Part shown: positions 16,477 through 25,530 of the stretch, piece by piece
How positions within the stretch are numbered: the first letter of the stretch is position 1
Layout of the letters: the number at the start of each line of letters is the position of its first letter
NCBI GenBank assembly: GCA_910585805.1
Contig: CAJUFB010000003.1
Location: 49,360-113,359 of the forward strand
Length of the DNA stretch: 64,000 nucleotides
Direction of reading: 5' to 3'
Origin: an uncultured Acetatifactor sp.
Lineage (GTDB): Bacteria; Bacillota; Clostridia; Lachnospirales; Lachnospiraceae
Notes under the pieces: model-generated
Told to the model about the DNA's origin: nothing
Database searches by the model: none
What the model saw: only the letters and a program-made list of their open reading frames with translations
Position numbers and translations under genes: made by a program

Positions 16477-19400
16477 GTGTTTGAACAGTGCAGCGTAGCG
16501 GAAACCATAGAGAAAATGAAAAGTAACGGACAGGCAGGCTTAAGCGCGCGGGAAGCGGGGGAGCGCCTGCAGAGGGATGGAAGGAACGAAATGAAGGCGC
16601 CCCGGAAGAAGACAGCCATAGAGTCATTCCTGGAGCAGCTTAACGACCCGCTGATCTATGTGCTGATTGTGGCGGCAGTGGTATCCGTGCTGCTTCGGGA
16701 ACTCAGCGATGCCATCATTATCGGCGTAGTGGTGGTGCTGAATGCCGTGGTGGGGATGCTTCAGGAAGGAAAAGCCAGGAAAGCATTGGAATCCCTGAAA
16801 AAACTCGCCAGCCCCAGGGCCTGTGTAATCCGGGAGGGAAAACACATGGAAATCCCGGCGGCGGAACTTGTGAAAGGGGATCTGGTGTGCCTGGAGGCGG
16901 GATGCCAGGTGCCGGCGGATCTGCGGCTGACGGAATCCGCCCACCTGAAGATCGAAGAATCCGCCCTGACAGGGGAATCCGTCCCGGTGGAAAAGGATGC
17001 CGGATTCGTGGGGGCAAAAGGAAAAGAACTGCCACTGGGGGACAGGCGGAACATGGCATATATGTCAACCATCGTCACCTATGGACGGGCAAAGGGTATC
17101 GTCACGGCCACCGGCATGGATACGGAGCTGGGGCGGATCGCAGCCATGATCACCGAGGCGAAGGAGGAAGCTACCCCTCTGCAGAAACGCCTGGGCGATC
17201 TGGGAAAAGTTCTGAGCCTGTTAAGCCTGGGGTTATGCGCAGCCCTGTTCGCCATAGCGGTGCTGCAGCACAGGAACGTGCCGGAGATGCTGATTACGGC
17301 CATATCCCTGGCAGTGGCGGCGGTTCCCGAGGGCCTTCCGGCTGTGGTGACCATCTGTCTGGCGCTGAGCGTTACCCGGATGGTGAAGGTGAATACCATT
17401 GTCCGCAGGCTGCCCTCCGTGGAGACTCTGGGCGCCGTCAGCGTGGTATGCTCAGACAAGACCGGTACGCTGACCCAGAACCGCATGACGGTGGAAAAAT
17501 GCTGGGTGGGCGGCAGAATGCGGAAGGCAGAGGAATGTGTTCCGTCTCTCTACCCTGATTTCCTGCGGGGAATGGTTCTGTGTAATGATGCTTCCGCGGA
17601 ACAGGGCAGCAGAAGCGGTGACCCCACGGAGCTGGCGCTGCTGGATCTGGCTAATGCGCAGGGAATCCGGAAAGCGGAGTTGGAAAGACTGATGCCCAGG
17701 GTGGATGAGCTTTCTTTTGACTCCGACAGGAAGATGATGACCACGCTGCACAAAAACAGCGGCGGGACGAATCCTTTCCCCGGAAATACAGGACGGAGCC
17801 AATCGGGGAAGCCGTCTTCCGTATACGGAGGCCGCGGGGAATTGCGTGCCGCAGAAACGTTCACTTCCGGAGGGAGTTTTTCCGGTACATACAATTCAAA
17901 ACTGAATAAAGCCGGATTTGAAACTTCCGGAGACTGTCTTCCGGGACAGGGGCGCTTTGGGGCAGTATCCTATACAAAGGGCGCTCCCGACGAAGTATTG
18001 AAACGCTGTACCATGGTTCTCACAGAAAACGGTCCGGTAAGGCTGAGTGATTATCACAGAAGGCAGCTGCAGTCCGCCATGGAGGAAATGTCAGGGGAAG
18101 CTCTGCGCACCCTGGCGGTTGCCATGAGGACAGAAGACGCCCGGGACTCCATGAGAATGGAAGCGGCAGTGGGAGCAGATACGGTTTTTCATGGGGCAGA
18201 AACTGCTGCCGGAACAGGAAGTACCCGGATAAAAGAGCAAAATCTCACGTTTCTGGGCATGGTGGGCATGCGTGACCCGGCACGACCGGAGGCCGCCAGA
18301 GCAGTGGCGGATTTCAAGGCGGCGGGGGTGAAGACCGTGATGATTACCGGCGACCATGTGGATACCGCATTTGCCATCGGCAGGCAGCTGGGCATTGCGG
18401 ACAGCCGCAGGCAGTGTATGACAGGAGAGGAACTGTCCGCCCTGTCGGAGCAGGAATTCCGGGACAGGATTGACGATTTGTGTGTCTTCGCAAGAGTTTC
18501 TCCGGCTCAGAAGGTCCGCATAGTAGACGGATTTCAACAGAGAGGCGGAATCGTGGCCATGACCGGGGACGGTGTTAACGATGCGCCTTCCCTGAAAAAA
18601 GCGGACATCGGAATCGCCATGGGAAAATCCGGAACGGATGTGGCCAGACAGGCCTCGGACATGATACTGACCGACGATAATTTTGCCACCATCCGGCGCG
18701 CCATTGAGGAAGGGCGGGGCGTCTATGAAAATATCCGGAAATCGGTTATCTTTCTGCTGTCCTCCAACCTGGGCGAGATCATTACCATGTTCCTGGCAGT
18801 GGTGTGCGGTATGGCATCTCCCCTGAAGTCCAGCCATATCCTCTGGATTAACCTGATCACGGATTCCCTCCCCGCGCTGGCGCTGGGCGTGGATAAAAAC
18901 GACGGATCCAGTCTGATGCGTCAGCCGCCCAGAAAGGCGGAGGAAAGTCTGTTTGCCAGAGGCGGGTTCGCATGCACCTGTTTTTACGGTGCGCTGATTG
19001 CGGCGGTGAGTCTGACGGCGTTCCTGATGCTCCCCTGCGCGCTGCTGCGGGTAAACAGGCTGGCGGTGAATCCGGCGAATCTGTCGGAACTGCTGCGGAA
19101 TACTTCCGTGCTTGCCAAGGCTCAGACCTATGCCTTTACGGTGCTTGGAATGTCTCAATTGTTTCATGCAGTGGGAATGCGGGACACCCAGAAATCCTTT
19201 TTCCGAATGGAACATCTGGAAAATAAATTAATGCTGCTTGCCTGCGGGCTGGGATTCCTGCTGCAGTTTGCGGTGACGGAGGTGCCCTTTCTGATCCAGG
19301 CCTTCGGGACTTCTCCGCTGTCGGGGAGGGAGTGGCTGAGGCTGATTTTTTTGGCGGCGGCGCCGCTGTTTGCCCATGAGGTGATCGTGCTCTTTTCCGG

Positions 19401-19479
19401 AAGGGAGCAGCCTGCGCATGGAGGCGTATCCGAAAGACGGGACGCAGCAGGCGGATGGCAGCGGGAAGAACTTTCTTAA
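16477..19479 (+). CDS. Calcium-type P-type ATPase (P2)
   Basis: Cation pump of the plasma membrane, most like bacterial Ca2+-ATPases. TGES in the actuator domain near residue 165, PEGL in helix M4 (VAAVPEGLPAVV), phosphorylation motif DKTGTLT with Asp near 327, GDGVNDAP near 697, and six C-terminal helices. The GTG at 16477 is preferred over an ATG at 16450 because GGGGAGG lies 6 bp upstream of it; this gives 1000 residues. The nucleotide-binding domain holds an unusual Gly/Ser-rich insert at about residues 424-494, before the KGAPDEV motif. Divergent from the ECF sigma pair. Confidence 0.9.
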   Translation: MFEQCSVAETIEKMKSNGQAGLSAREAGERLQRDGRNEMKAPRKKTAIESFLEQLNDPLIYVLIVAAVVSVLLRELSDAIIIGVVVVLNAVVGMLQEGKARKALESLKKLASPRACVIREGKHMEIPAAELVKGDLVCLEAGCQVPADLRLTESAHLKIEESALTGESVPVEKDAGFVGAKGKELPLGDRRNMAYMSTIVTYGRAKGIVTATGMDTELGRIAAMITEAKEEATPLQKRLGDLGKVLSLLSLGLCAALFAIAVLQHRNVPEMLITAISLAVAAVPEGLPAVVTICLALSVTRMVKVNTIVRRLPSVETLGAVSVVCSDKTGTLTQNRMTVEKCWVGGRMRKAEECVPSLYPDFLRGMVLCNDASAEQGSRSGDPTELALLDLANAQGIRKAELERLMPRVDELSFDSDRKMMTTLHKNSGGTNPFPGNTGRSQSGKPSSVYGGRGELRAAETFTSGGSFSGTYNSKLNKAGFETSGDCLPGQGRFGAVSYTKGAPDEVLKRCTMVLTENGPVRLSDYHRRQLQSAMEEMSGEALRTLAVAMRTEDARDSMRMEAAVGADTVFHGAETAAGTGSTRIKEQNLTFLGMVGMRDPARPEAARAVADFKAAGVKTVMITGDHVDTAFAIGRQLGIADSRRQCMTGEELSALSEQEFRDRIDDLCVFARVSPAQKVRIVDGFQQRGGIVAMTGDGVNDAPSLKKADIGIAMGKSGTDVARQASDMILTDDNFATIRRAIEEGRGVYENIRKSVIFLLSSNLGEIITMFLAVVCGMASPLKSSHILWINLITDSLPALALGVDKNDGSSLMRQPPRKAEESLFARGGFACTCFYGALIAAVSLTAFLMLPCALLRVNRLAVNPANLSELLRNTSVLAKAQTYAFTVLGMSQLFHAVGMRDTQKSFFRMEHLENKLMLLACGLGFLLQFAVTEVPFLIQAFGTSPLSGREWLRLIFLAAAPLFAHEVIVLFSGREQPAHGGVSERRDAAGGWQREELS

Positions 19480-19590
19480 AAGGGAATAAAATTAGTAGAA
19501 ATAGCTAAATATTCCGCCAAATATATTTTAAATTTATTAAATTTTAATATATTTTGGGTATCAAAAAACATTTTTTTCGACAATTAAATA

Positions 19591-19619
19591 TTCCATTTTA
19601 CAAAAGAGTGTGATATAAT
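19591..19619 (+). promoter_or_regulatory. Candidate promoter of glgC
   Basis: TTCCAT (19591-19596), 17-bp spacer and TATAAT (19614-19619) in a strongly A+T-rich stretch between 19480 and 19740. The -35 match is partial. About 120 nt of leader would precede glgC. Confidence 0.55.
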
Positions 19620-19740
19620 ATGATAAATTAAAGATACTATACATTTGAATGGCCATTGCATTTGGTCTGTTTGTAAGCAGGATGCTGCAGGTATTGTTTG
19701 CGTGTGTAGAATGAAATGAAAATCAGACAGAGGTGACAAT

Positions 19741-21015
19741 ATGGTCAAGAAAGAAATGATCGCCATGCTGCTGGCAGGCGGACAGGGCAGCCGGCTGGGT
19801 GTACTTACATCCAAAGTAGCAAAGCCTGCCGTGGCATTTGGCGGAAAATACCGCATTATCGATTTTCCGCTTTCCAACTGCATTAATTCCGGTGTGGACA
19901 CGGTGGGAGTCCTGACCCAGTATCAGCCGCTGCGCCTGAACAGCCATATCGGGATCGGTATTCCCTGGGATCTGGACCGCAATATCGGCGGGGTGACCGT
20001 GCTTCCGCCCTATGAGAGGCTCTCCAACAGCGAATGGTACACTGGCACGGCAAATGCCATTTACCAGAATCTGGAATATATGGAAAGTTATCACCCTGAG
20101 TATGTATTGATCTTGTCCGGTGACCATATTTATAAGATGGATTACGAGATCATGTTGGATTTTCATAAGGAAAGCGGCGCGGAGGTGACCATAGCGGTGA
20201 TGCCTGTGCCCATGGAGGAAGCCGGCCGCTTTGGCATTCTGACCGTGAACGATAAGAGCCGCATCCTTAAATTTGAAGAGAAACCGGTGCATCCTCAGAG
20301 CAATCTGGCCAGTATGGGAATCTATATCTTCAACTGGAAGACGCTGAAGAAAGCGCTGCTTACCATGGCGGGGCAGCCGGCCCTTGACTTCGGGAAGCAT
20401 GTAATTCCCTATTGTCACCGAAAAGGCGCGCCCATGTATGCTTACGAATTCACAGGGTACTGGAAGGATGTGGGCACCCTGCAGTCCTATTGGGAAGCCA
20501 ATATGGAGCTGATTGATATTGTGCCGGAATTCAATCTCTATGAGGAATACTGGAAGATTTATACCAAGAGCGAGATTCAGCCGCCGCAGTATTTTTCGGC
20601 TGACAGCGTGGTGGAGCGCAGCATCATCGGCGAGGGAACGGATGTATACGGCAGGGTGTACAATTCCGTCATCGGATGCGGGGTTACCATAGGGAAAGAC
20701 ACTGTAGTGCGGGATTCCATCATTATGAATAATACGCAGACAGGAAACCAATGTGAGTTATATAAGGCAATTGTAGCGGAGGAGGTTCGGCTGGGGAACC
20801 ATGTGCGTCTGGGCATAGGGGAAGAGACGGAGAACGACACTGCTCCGCATATTTATAACAACGGAATCGTCACTGTAGGTGAGCGGAGCGTGATTCCCAA
20901 CGGCATAACCGTAGGAAAGAATTCGGTCATCTTCGGTGTGACAACCGGGGCTGACTACGAGGCTTGTACCCTTCCGGGCGGCAGGACTTTGATTAAGGCA
21001 GGTGAGCATCTATGA
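19741..21015 (+). CDS. glgC: Glucose-1-phosphate adenylyltransferase, catalytic subunit
   Basis: Makes ADP-glucose from ATP and glucose-1-phosphate, the committed step of glycogen synthesis. The nucleotidyltransferase motif LAGGQGSRLGVLTSKVAKPA is at residues 11-30; SGDHIYKMDY and FEEKP follow; the C-terminal third has the left-handed beta-helix repeats (SVVERSIIGEG, YNSVIGCGVTIG). 424 residues. Start follows AGAGGTGACAAT. Overlaps glgD by 4 bp (ATGA). Confidence 0.94.
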   Translation: MVKKEMIAMLLAGGQGSRLGVLTSKVAKPAVAFGGKYRIIDFPLSNCINSGVDTVGVLTQYQPLRLNSHIGIGIPWDLDRNIGGVTVLPPYERLSNSEWYTGTANAIYQNLEYMESYHPEYVLILSGDHIYKMDYEIMLDFHKESGAEVTIAVMPVPMEEAGRFGILTVNDKSRILKFEEKPVHPQSNLASMGIYIFNWKTLKKALLTMAGQPALDFGKHVIPYCHRKGAPMYAYEFTGYWKDVGTLQSYWEANMELIDIVPEFNLYEEYWKIYTKSEIQPPQYFSADSVVERSIIGEGTDVYGRVYNSVIGCGVTIGKDTVVRDSIIMNNTQTGNQCELYKAIVAEEVRLGNHVRLGIGEETENDTAPHIYNNGIVTVGERSVIPNGITVGKNSVIFGVTTGADYEACTLPGGRTLIKAGEHL

Positions 21016-22133
21016 GGGCGATAGGAATCATTTTAGCGGGCGGCAATAACCGGCGGATGGGAGAACTGTCGCGGAAGCGGGCGGTCTGTGCCATGCCAAT
21101 TGCGGGAAGCTACCGCAGCATTGACTTTACCTTAAGCAATATGTCCAATTCCCATATCCAGAAGGTGGCAGTGCTGACCCAGTACAATGCCAGCAGCCTG
21201 AATGAGCATCTGAGTTCTTCCAAATGGTGGGATTTCGGGCGTAAGCAGGGCGGTCTGTACACTTTTACCCCGGTGGTGACTGCGGAGAACAGCAACTGGT
21301 ACAGGGGGACGGCTGATGCCATTTATCAGAATCTGGCATTTTTAAAGAGCAGTCACGAACCCTATGTGGTGATTGCTTCAGGGGATGGAGTGTACAAGCT
21401 GGATTTCAATAAGATGCTGGCGTTTCATATCGAGAGGAAGGCTGATATCACGGTGGCCTGCCGGGAGATGGAAGAGGGCGCAAATCTGGAACGGTTCGGC
21501 ACCATCAGGATGAATGAGGAAAGCCGTATTGAGGAGTTTGAGGAAAAGCCCCTGCGGGCGAAATCCAGTGTAATCTCCTGCGGTATTTATATATTGCGCC
21601 GGCGCCAGCTTATCGAGATGGTGGAAAAGTGCGAGGAGGAAGACAGATACGATTTCGTGCGGGATATTTTAATCCGCTATAAGGATGTAAGGAGGATTTT
21701 CGGCTATAAGTTAAGAGATTACTGGAAAAATATCGCCTCGGTGGAGGATTACTACGGAACCAATATGGATTTCCTGAAGCCTGAGGTGAGGAATTATTTC
21801 TTTAAACAATACCCGGATATTTATTCCAAAGTGGATGACCTGGCCCCTGCGAAGTATAACGTGGGAGCCGCCGTGAGGAACAGCCTGATCTCCAGCGGCT
21901 GTATCGTCAACGGTGTGGTTGAGAATTCCGTGGTTTTCAAAAAAAGCTATATAGGGAATAACTGTTGTCTGAAAAATTCTATTGTACTGAATGATGTCTA
22001 TATCGGCGACAACACATGCATTGAGAACTGCATTGTGGAGAGCCACAGCACCATTCGGGCGAATTCCCACTATGTGGGTGAGGGTGGTCATATCCGCATT
22101 GTCCTGGAGCGGAATGAAAGATATACAATGTAA
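21012..22133 (+). CDS. glgD: Glucose-1-phosphate adenylyltransferase subunit GlgD
   Basis: 373-residue paralogue of GlgC that forms the second subunit of the Firmicutes ADP-glucose pyrophosphorylase. The N-terminal motif is degenerate (LAGGNNRRMGELSRKRAVCA), as expected for the regulatory subunit; SGDGVYKLDF replaces the catalytic SGDH. The C-terminus is a beta-helix. Coupled to glgC by ATGA overlap and GCAGGTGAGC. Confidence 0.92.
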   Translation: MRAIGIILAGGNNRRMGELSRKRAVCAMPIAGSYRSIDFTLSNMSNSHIQKVAVLTQYNASSLNEHLSSSKWWDFGRKQGGLYTFTPVVTAENSNWYRGTADAIYQNLAFLKSSHEPYVVIASGDGVYKLDFNKMLAFHIERKADITVACREMEEGANLERFGTIRMNEESRIEEFEEKPLRAKSSVISCGIYILRRRQLIEMVEKCEEEDRYDFVRDILIRYKDVRRIFGYKLRDYWKNIASVEDYYGTNMDFLKPEVRNYFFKQYPDIYSKVDDLAPAKYNVGAAVRNSLISSGCIVNGVVENSVVFKKSYIGNNCCLKNSIVLNDVYIGDNTCIENCIVESHSTIRANSHYVGEGGHIRIVLERNERYTM

Positions 22134-22145
22134 CACGGGGCGGTC

Positions 22146-22229
22146 TTAAGGAAGTGCCTGCGGATAACGGATGCGAGTTTACGGGCGTTTTCCGAGACAA
22201 TTGCATCAGCTATTCTCCGGCAATTCCCA
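22146..22229 (+). repeat. Repeat B copy between glgD and spoVG
   Basis: Left end TTAAGGAAGTGCCTGCGGAT (22146-22165) is mirrored by TTGCATCAGCTATTCTCCGG and CAATTCC (22201-22227), an imperfect ~28-bp inverted repeat. It starts 12 bp after the glgD stop and ends 26 bp before the spoVG start, so it forms nearly the whole spacer. Confidence 0.75.
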
Positions 22230-22255
22230 CATTCCTGAATAAGGAGGTTTTGCAG

Positions 22256-22528
22256 ATGCAGGTTACAGATGTACGCGTACGCAAAATTGCGAAGGAAGGC
22301 AGGATGAAGGCTGTTGTATCGATTACCCTTGATGAAGAATTTGTAGTACATGACATTAAGGTGATCGAGGGAGACAAGGGTTTATTCATCGCAATGCCCA
22401 GCAAGAGGACGGCAGATGGGGAGTATAAGGATATTGCCCATCCCATCAATTCCTCTGCCAGAGATGTGATCCAGAAGGTGATTCTGGAGAGCTACGAGAA
22501 GGCTCTGTTGGAGCCGGACGGGGAATAG
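22256..22528 (+). CDS. spoVG: Septation/sporulation regulator SpoVG
   Basis: 90-residue site-specific DNA- and RNA-binding protein involved in sporulation, septation and surface gene control in Firmicutes. The sequence MQVTDVRVRKI, MKAVVSITLDEEFVVHDIKV and MPSKRTADGEYKDIAHPI is diagnostic. Start at 22256 follows AATAAGGAGG; an upstream in-frame Met at 22154 lies in the repeat and is not used. Followed by a terminator. Confidence 0.96.
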   Translation: MQVTDVRVRKIAKEGRMKAVVSITLDEEFVVHDIKVIEGDKGLFIAMPSKRTADGEYKDIAHPINSSARDVIQKVILESYEKALLEPDGE

Positions 22529-22564
22529 GACGTGACAGCATTGGTATTGACATTAGAATCCCCC

Positions 22565-22597
22565 AAAAGCCATGGCGGCAAGTGCCATGGCTTTTTT
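22565..22597 (+). terminator. Rho-independent terminator after spoVG
   Basis: AAAGCCATGGC, 7-nt loop, GCCATGGCTTTTTT: an 11-bp perfect stem followed by a T-run, 37 bp after the spoVG stop. Confidence 0.93.
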
Positions 22598-22716
22598 ACT
22601 GCAAAAGTCCTGGAACCTGCCTTGGAATAGGCACTAAACCGAAATAAAGTATACTGCATTCCGATAATTCCTAAAAGGCTGCAGCGGCCTGCCTCCTTCG
22701 TGGTGAAAACGGATAT

Positions 22717-23180
22717 CTACCGTTTGAGGCTGCTGATCTCTTCCGGGGTGAGCAGGCTGATTTTCCCATATTTTCCGTCAAATCCCGGTTTGCGCTCCAC
22801 CTGGCCGTCCCGCAGCCGCCGGATGCCCTCCGCCACGAAAGGCCCCGCGGCCTTTCGGATATCTTCCAACGGAATCTCCCGCAGGATGGCGAACTCCGGC
22901 CCCGGCGCCTGTATCATCTGCTTATACTTTTCCGCCGTCTTTTTCCCTGTGGCAGAAATCCCCATGGAAGAGCCGATCACTTCGGGAAGGGGTACCAGGC
23001 TCTCGAAAGGGCGTCCCGTGGGCGGGACGAAGCCCTCCTGTCTGTCCGCAAGCTGTTCCACCCGGTTCAGCACCCCGATGGTTATCTTCTTCCCGCATAC
23101 GGGACATCTGTCCCCATACCCGGCAGTCTCCCGGGGGCTGAGGCAGAGTCCGCATTTCCTGTGCCCGTCGAAATGGTGGT
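22717..23180 (-). pseudogene. Remnant of a PHP-domain endonuclease (EndoQ/TIGR00375-like), C-terminal part
   Basis: Reading the minus strand from about 23178, the frame gives HHHFDGHRKCGLCLSPRET, then the zinc motif Cys-x2-Cys of DRCPVCGKK, then GVLNRVEQLADRQEGF and a C-terminus ending SLLTPEEISSLKR. These are hallmarks of the C-terminal part of the PHP-type DNA repair endonuclease family. The N-terminal catalytic PHP part (roughly two thirds) is absent: upstream sequence changes to unrelated material. No start codon with an SD site. Family assignment is from memory of the motif. Confidence 0.6.
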
Positions 23181-23188
23181 GAGAAAGC

Positions 23189-23293
23189 GGCTGCTGGGGA
23201 GGGCATAAAAGCCGCCGTCCGTTTTGAAATCAGGGAAGCCGAATTGTGGATGGACAGGGAAGCCGTCACCCGGATCTATGAAAACCTGCTCTC
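23189..23293 (+). pseudogene. Histidine kinase fragment (N-box region)
   Basis: The plus strand in one frame reads EGIKAAVRFEIREAELW, then MDREAVTRIYENLLSNA. This is the start of a HATPase_c domain with the N-box (ENLLSNA) of a sensor kinase. It is about 35 residues long and the sequence on both sides is unrelated, so it is a decayed scrap joined to the endonuclease remnant. Confidence 0.5.
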
Positions 23294-23389
23294 CAATGCC
23301 GACGCTCAGCATCTTCTCCAGATTCTGCACCTGGACGTAATAAGGATTCAGCGAATTCTTTGCATATCTGTACGGTTTTTCGGATGTTA

Positions 23390-23419
23390 TAGACATTTAC
23401 CATAAATCCATGGTACAAT
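23390..23419 (+). promoter_or_regulatory. Promoter of glnA
   Basis: TAGACA (23390-23395), 18-bp spacer, TACAAT (23414-23419) with extended TGG. About 90 nt of leader precede glnA. Confidence 0.65.
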
Positions 23420-23514
23420 TGGGATAGTATTTCGGGCTGAAAGCGCAGTTCCGCTGTTTCAACGAGAAGACCGCGGACTGTTTCATATTTCTATAAAGAA
23501 AGTAGGGCAGGACT

Positions 23515-24768
23515 ATGAAATATTCAAAACAGGAAGTAATACAATATGTCCAGGAGGAGGATGTGAAATTTATCCGGCTTGCCTTCTGTGATGTGTTCGG
23601 CAGGCAGAAGAATATCTCCATTATGCCCCAGGAGCTTCCCCGGGCTTTTGACTGTGGTATTGCGGTGGATGCTTCTTCCATTGCCGGATTCGGGGATGAA
23701 GTACATTCAGATCTGTTCCTGCATCCGGAACCGGAGACGCTGGATCTGCTTCCCTGGAGACCGGAGCACGGCAGAGTGGTGCGTATGTTTTCCTCCATCT
23801 CCTATCCGGACGGCAGGCCTTTTGAGTGCGACACGCGGAATCTGCTGAAGGAGGCTGTGGCGGAGGCGGAGAAAGCCGGCTATGAGTTTTCTTTTGGAGC
23901 AGAGCAGGAGTTTTATCTTTTCATGCTGGATGAAAACGGGAGGCCTACGAAGACACCTTATGATGAAGCCGGCTACATGGACATCGCTCCCGATGACAAA
24001 GGAGAAAATATCAGGCGGGAGATCTGTCTCACACTGGAACAGATGGGGATAAGGCCGGAGAGTTCCCATCATGAGGAGGGACCCGGCCAGAATGAGATTG
24101 ATTTTCGGTATTCCGATGCGCTGACGGCAGCGGATGATGCCATGACATTTCGGACAGTGGCGAGGACCGTCGCTCACAGGAACGGACTTGCCGCTGATTT
24201 CGGGGCGAAACCGCTGGAGGGGCAGCCGGGGAACGGCTTTCATATCAATGTGTCCGTGAAAAATAAGAGCGGTCAGGAGAACAGGGATTTATTTGATTAT
24301 GTAATAGCGGGGATTCTGGAAAAGAGCCGGGACATGACGCTGTTTTTGAATCCCACGGAGGCGTCTTACCGGAGACTGGGACAGAATAAAGCGCCCAAAT
24401 ATATATCCTGGTCTCATGAGAACCGTTCTCAGCTGGTGAGGATTCCGGCAGCCGGGGGAGAGTACCGCCGTGCGGAGCTTCGTTCACCGGACCCGGAAGC
24501 CAATCCTTATCTGGCTTTTGCGCTGATCATATATGCGGTTCTGTACGGAATGGAATACGGATATGCGAAAGAACTGCCTCCGGCGGCGGATTTCAATTTA
24601 TATAAGGCGGATGCGGCGGTATTGAAGCAGTACGGCAGGCTGCCCCTGAGTCTGGGGGAAGCGCGTGAGGCGGCCTGGAACAGCATGTTCATCACGAAGC
24701 ATATTCCAGAGCCTGTACTGGACAGCTACTGCGCGGGATTTCATCCGGCGGATGCCATAAACGGCTGA
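23515..24768 (+). CDS. glnA: Glutamine synthetase, type I
   Basis: Makes glutamine from glutamate, ammonia and ATP in the cytoplasm. N-terminal beta-grasp begins VKFIRLAFCDVFGRQKNI; the catalytic domain has FSFGAEQEFYLF, the metal-site ESSHHEEGPGQNEIDF, and NGFHINVS. A C-terminal adenylylation-site Tyr segment of the enteric type is not evident. 417 residues, slightly short of the ~440 of GSI-alpha. Start after AAAGAAAGTAGGGCAGG. The following ANTAR regulator supports a nitrogen-control unit. Confidence 0.93.
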   Translation: MKYSKQEVIQYVQEEDVKFIRLAFCDVFGRQKNISIMPQELPRAFDCGIAVDASSIAGFGDEVHSDLFLHPEPETLDLLPWRPEHGRVVRMFSSISYPDGRPFECDTRNLLKEAVAEAEKAGYEFSFGAEQEFYLFMLDENGRPTKTPYDEAGYMDIAPDDKGENIRREICLTLEQMGIRPESSHHEEGPGQNEIDFRYSDALTAADDAMTFRTVARTVAHRNGLAADFGAKPLEGQPGNGFHINVSVKNKSGQENRDLFDYVIAGILEKSRDMTLFLNPTEASYRRLGQNKAPKYISWSHENRSQLVRIPAAGGEYRRAELRSPDPEANPYLAFALIIYAVLYGMEYGYAKELPPAADFNLYKADAAVLKQYGRLPLSLGEAREAAWNSMFITKHIPEPVLDSYCAGFHPADAING

Positions 24769-24848
24769 GCCCGGACAGAAAAACAGTATATTGCGCAGGT
24801 TTCGGAGCGGATCGGATGCCCCAAAACGGCGCGGAAATGAGGAGGAAC

Positions 24849-25433
24849 ATGAGTCTGGAACAACGAGGATACAGCGTTCTTGTCGCTTCGGCGTCCGGGA
24901 GTTTTAACGATGCTTTGTCGCCATTGCTTTCCGAAGCCGCCATTTCTTCAGTCCATACTGTCGCAAATATATCTGCCGCGAAGAGAAGGCTCGTCGAGAG
25001 AAGTGTTGATTTTGTCATGATCAATTCGCCTTTGCCGGATGACCCGGGGATTCGCTTCGCGATTGATGCCTGCAGCGCAAACAGCACGGTGGTTCTGCTG
25101 TTTGTCAAAGCGGAATATTATATGGGAATTTATGATAAAGTGGTTGCCCACGGAGTCTTCGTGCTGTCAAAGCCCATATCGAAGCAGGCTCTGGGGCAGG
25201 CGCTGCGATGGATGGTCAGTGCAAGGGAGCGGCTGCGGCGGGCGGAGAAGAAATCATTGTCCATCGAAGAGAAAATGGAGGAGATCAGGATTGTCAACCG
25301 TGCAAAATGGCTGCTGATCAGTGAGCTGAAGATGGATGAGCCCCATGCCCACCGGTATATCGAGAAACAGGCCATGGATCTGTGTATGACCAAACGGCAG
25401 GTGGCAGAGGAGATTATGAAAACGTATATGTGA
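24849..25433 (+). CDS. ANTAR-domain RNA-binding response regulator
   Basis: 194 residues: a receiver-like domain (about 1-125) whose usual phospho-acceptor site is degenerate (FVMINSPLPDDPG), a short coiled linker, and a C-terminal ANTAR domain (about 130-194: IVNRAKWLLISELKMDEPHA, then HRYIEKQAMDLCMTKRQVAE). ANTAR proteins bind paired hairpins in leaders and prevent termination. Start after GAGGAGGAAC. Directly follows glnA, as NasT/NitR-like regulators do in clostridia, so it probably controls nitrogen genes. Confidence 0.88.
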   Translation: MSLEQRGYSVLVASASGSFNDALSPLLSEAAISSVHTVANISAAKRRLVERSVDFVMINSPLPDDPGIRFAIDACSANSTVVLLFVKAEYYMGIYDKVVAHGVFVLSKPISKQALGQALRWMVSARERLRRAEKKSLSIEEKMEEIRIVNRAKWLLISELKMDEPHAHRYIEKQAMDLCMTKRQVAEEIMKTYM

Positions 25434-25494
25434 TGGCAGGGAAATGTATGTAAAATCTATTTTGACAGCCAGTATAAATTCCGGCGGTCATGAG

Positions 25495-25512
25495 GATAAG
25501 GAAGTGTCTACT
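25495..25512 (+). repeat. Solo repeat B end
   Basis: GGATAAGGAAGTGTCTAC matches the outer end of repeat B; no inverted partner is visible nearby. It lies 20 bp before the aldo-keto reductase start. Confidence 0.4.
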
Positions 25513-25530
25513 TCAGAAAGGAAATGAGAG

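Noticed and set aside
23082..23396. Minus-strand frame reading YRYAKNSLNPYYVQVQNLEK
   Set aside because: Overlaps the better supported histidine kinase scrap on the other strand and matches no family I know.
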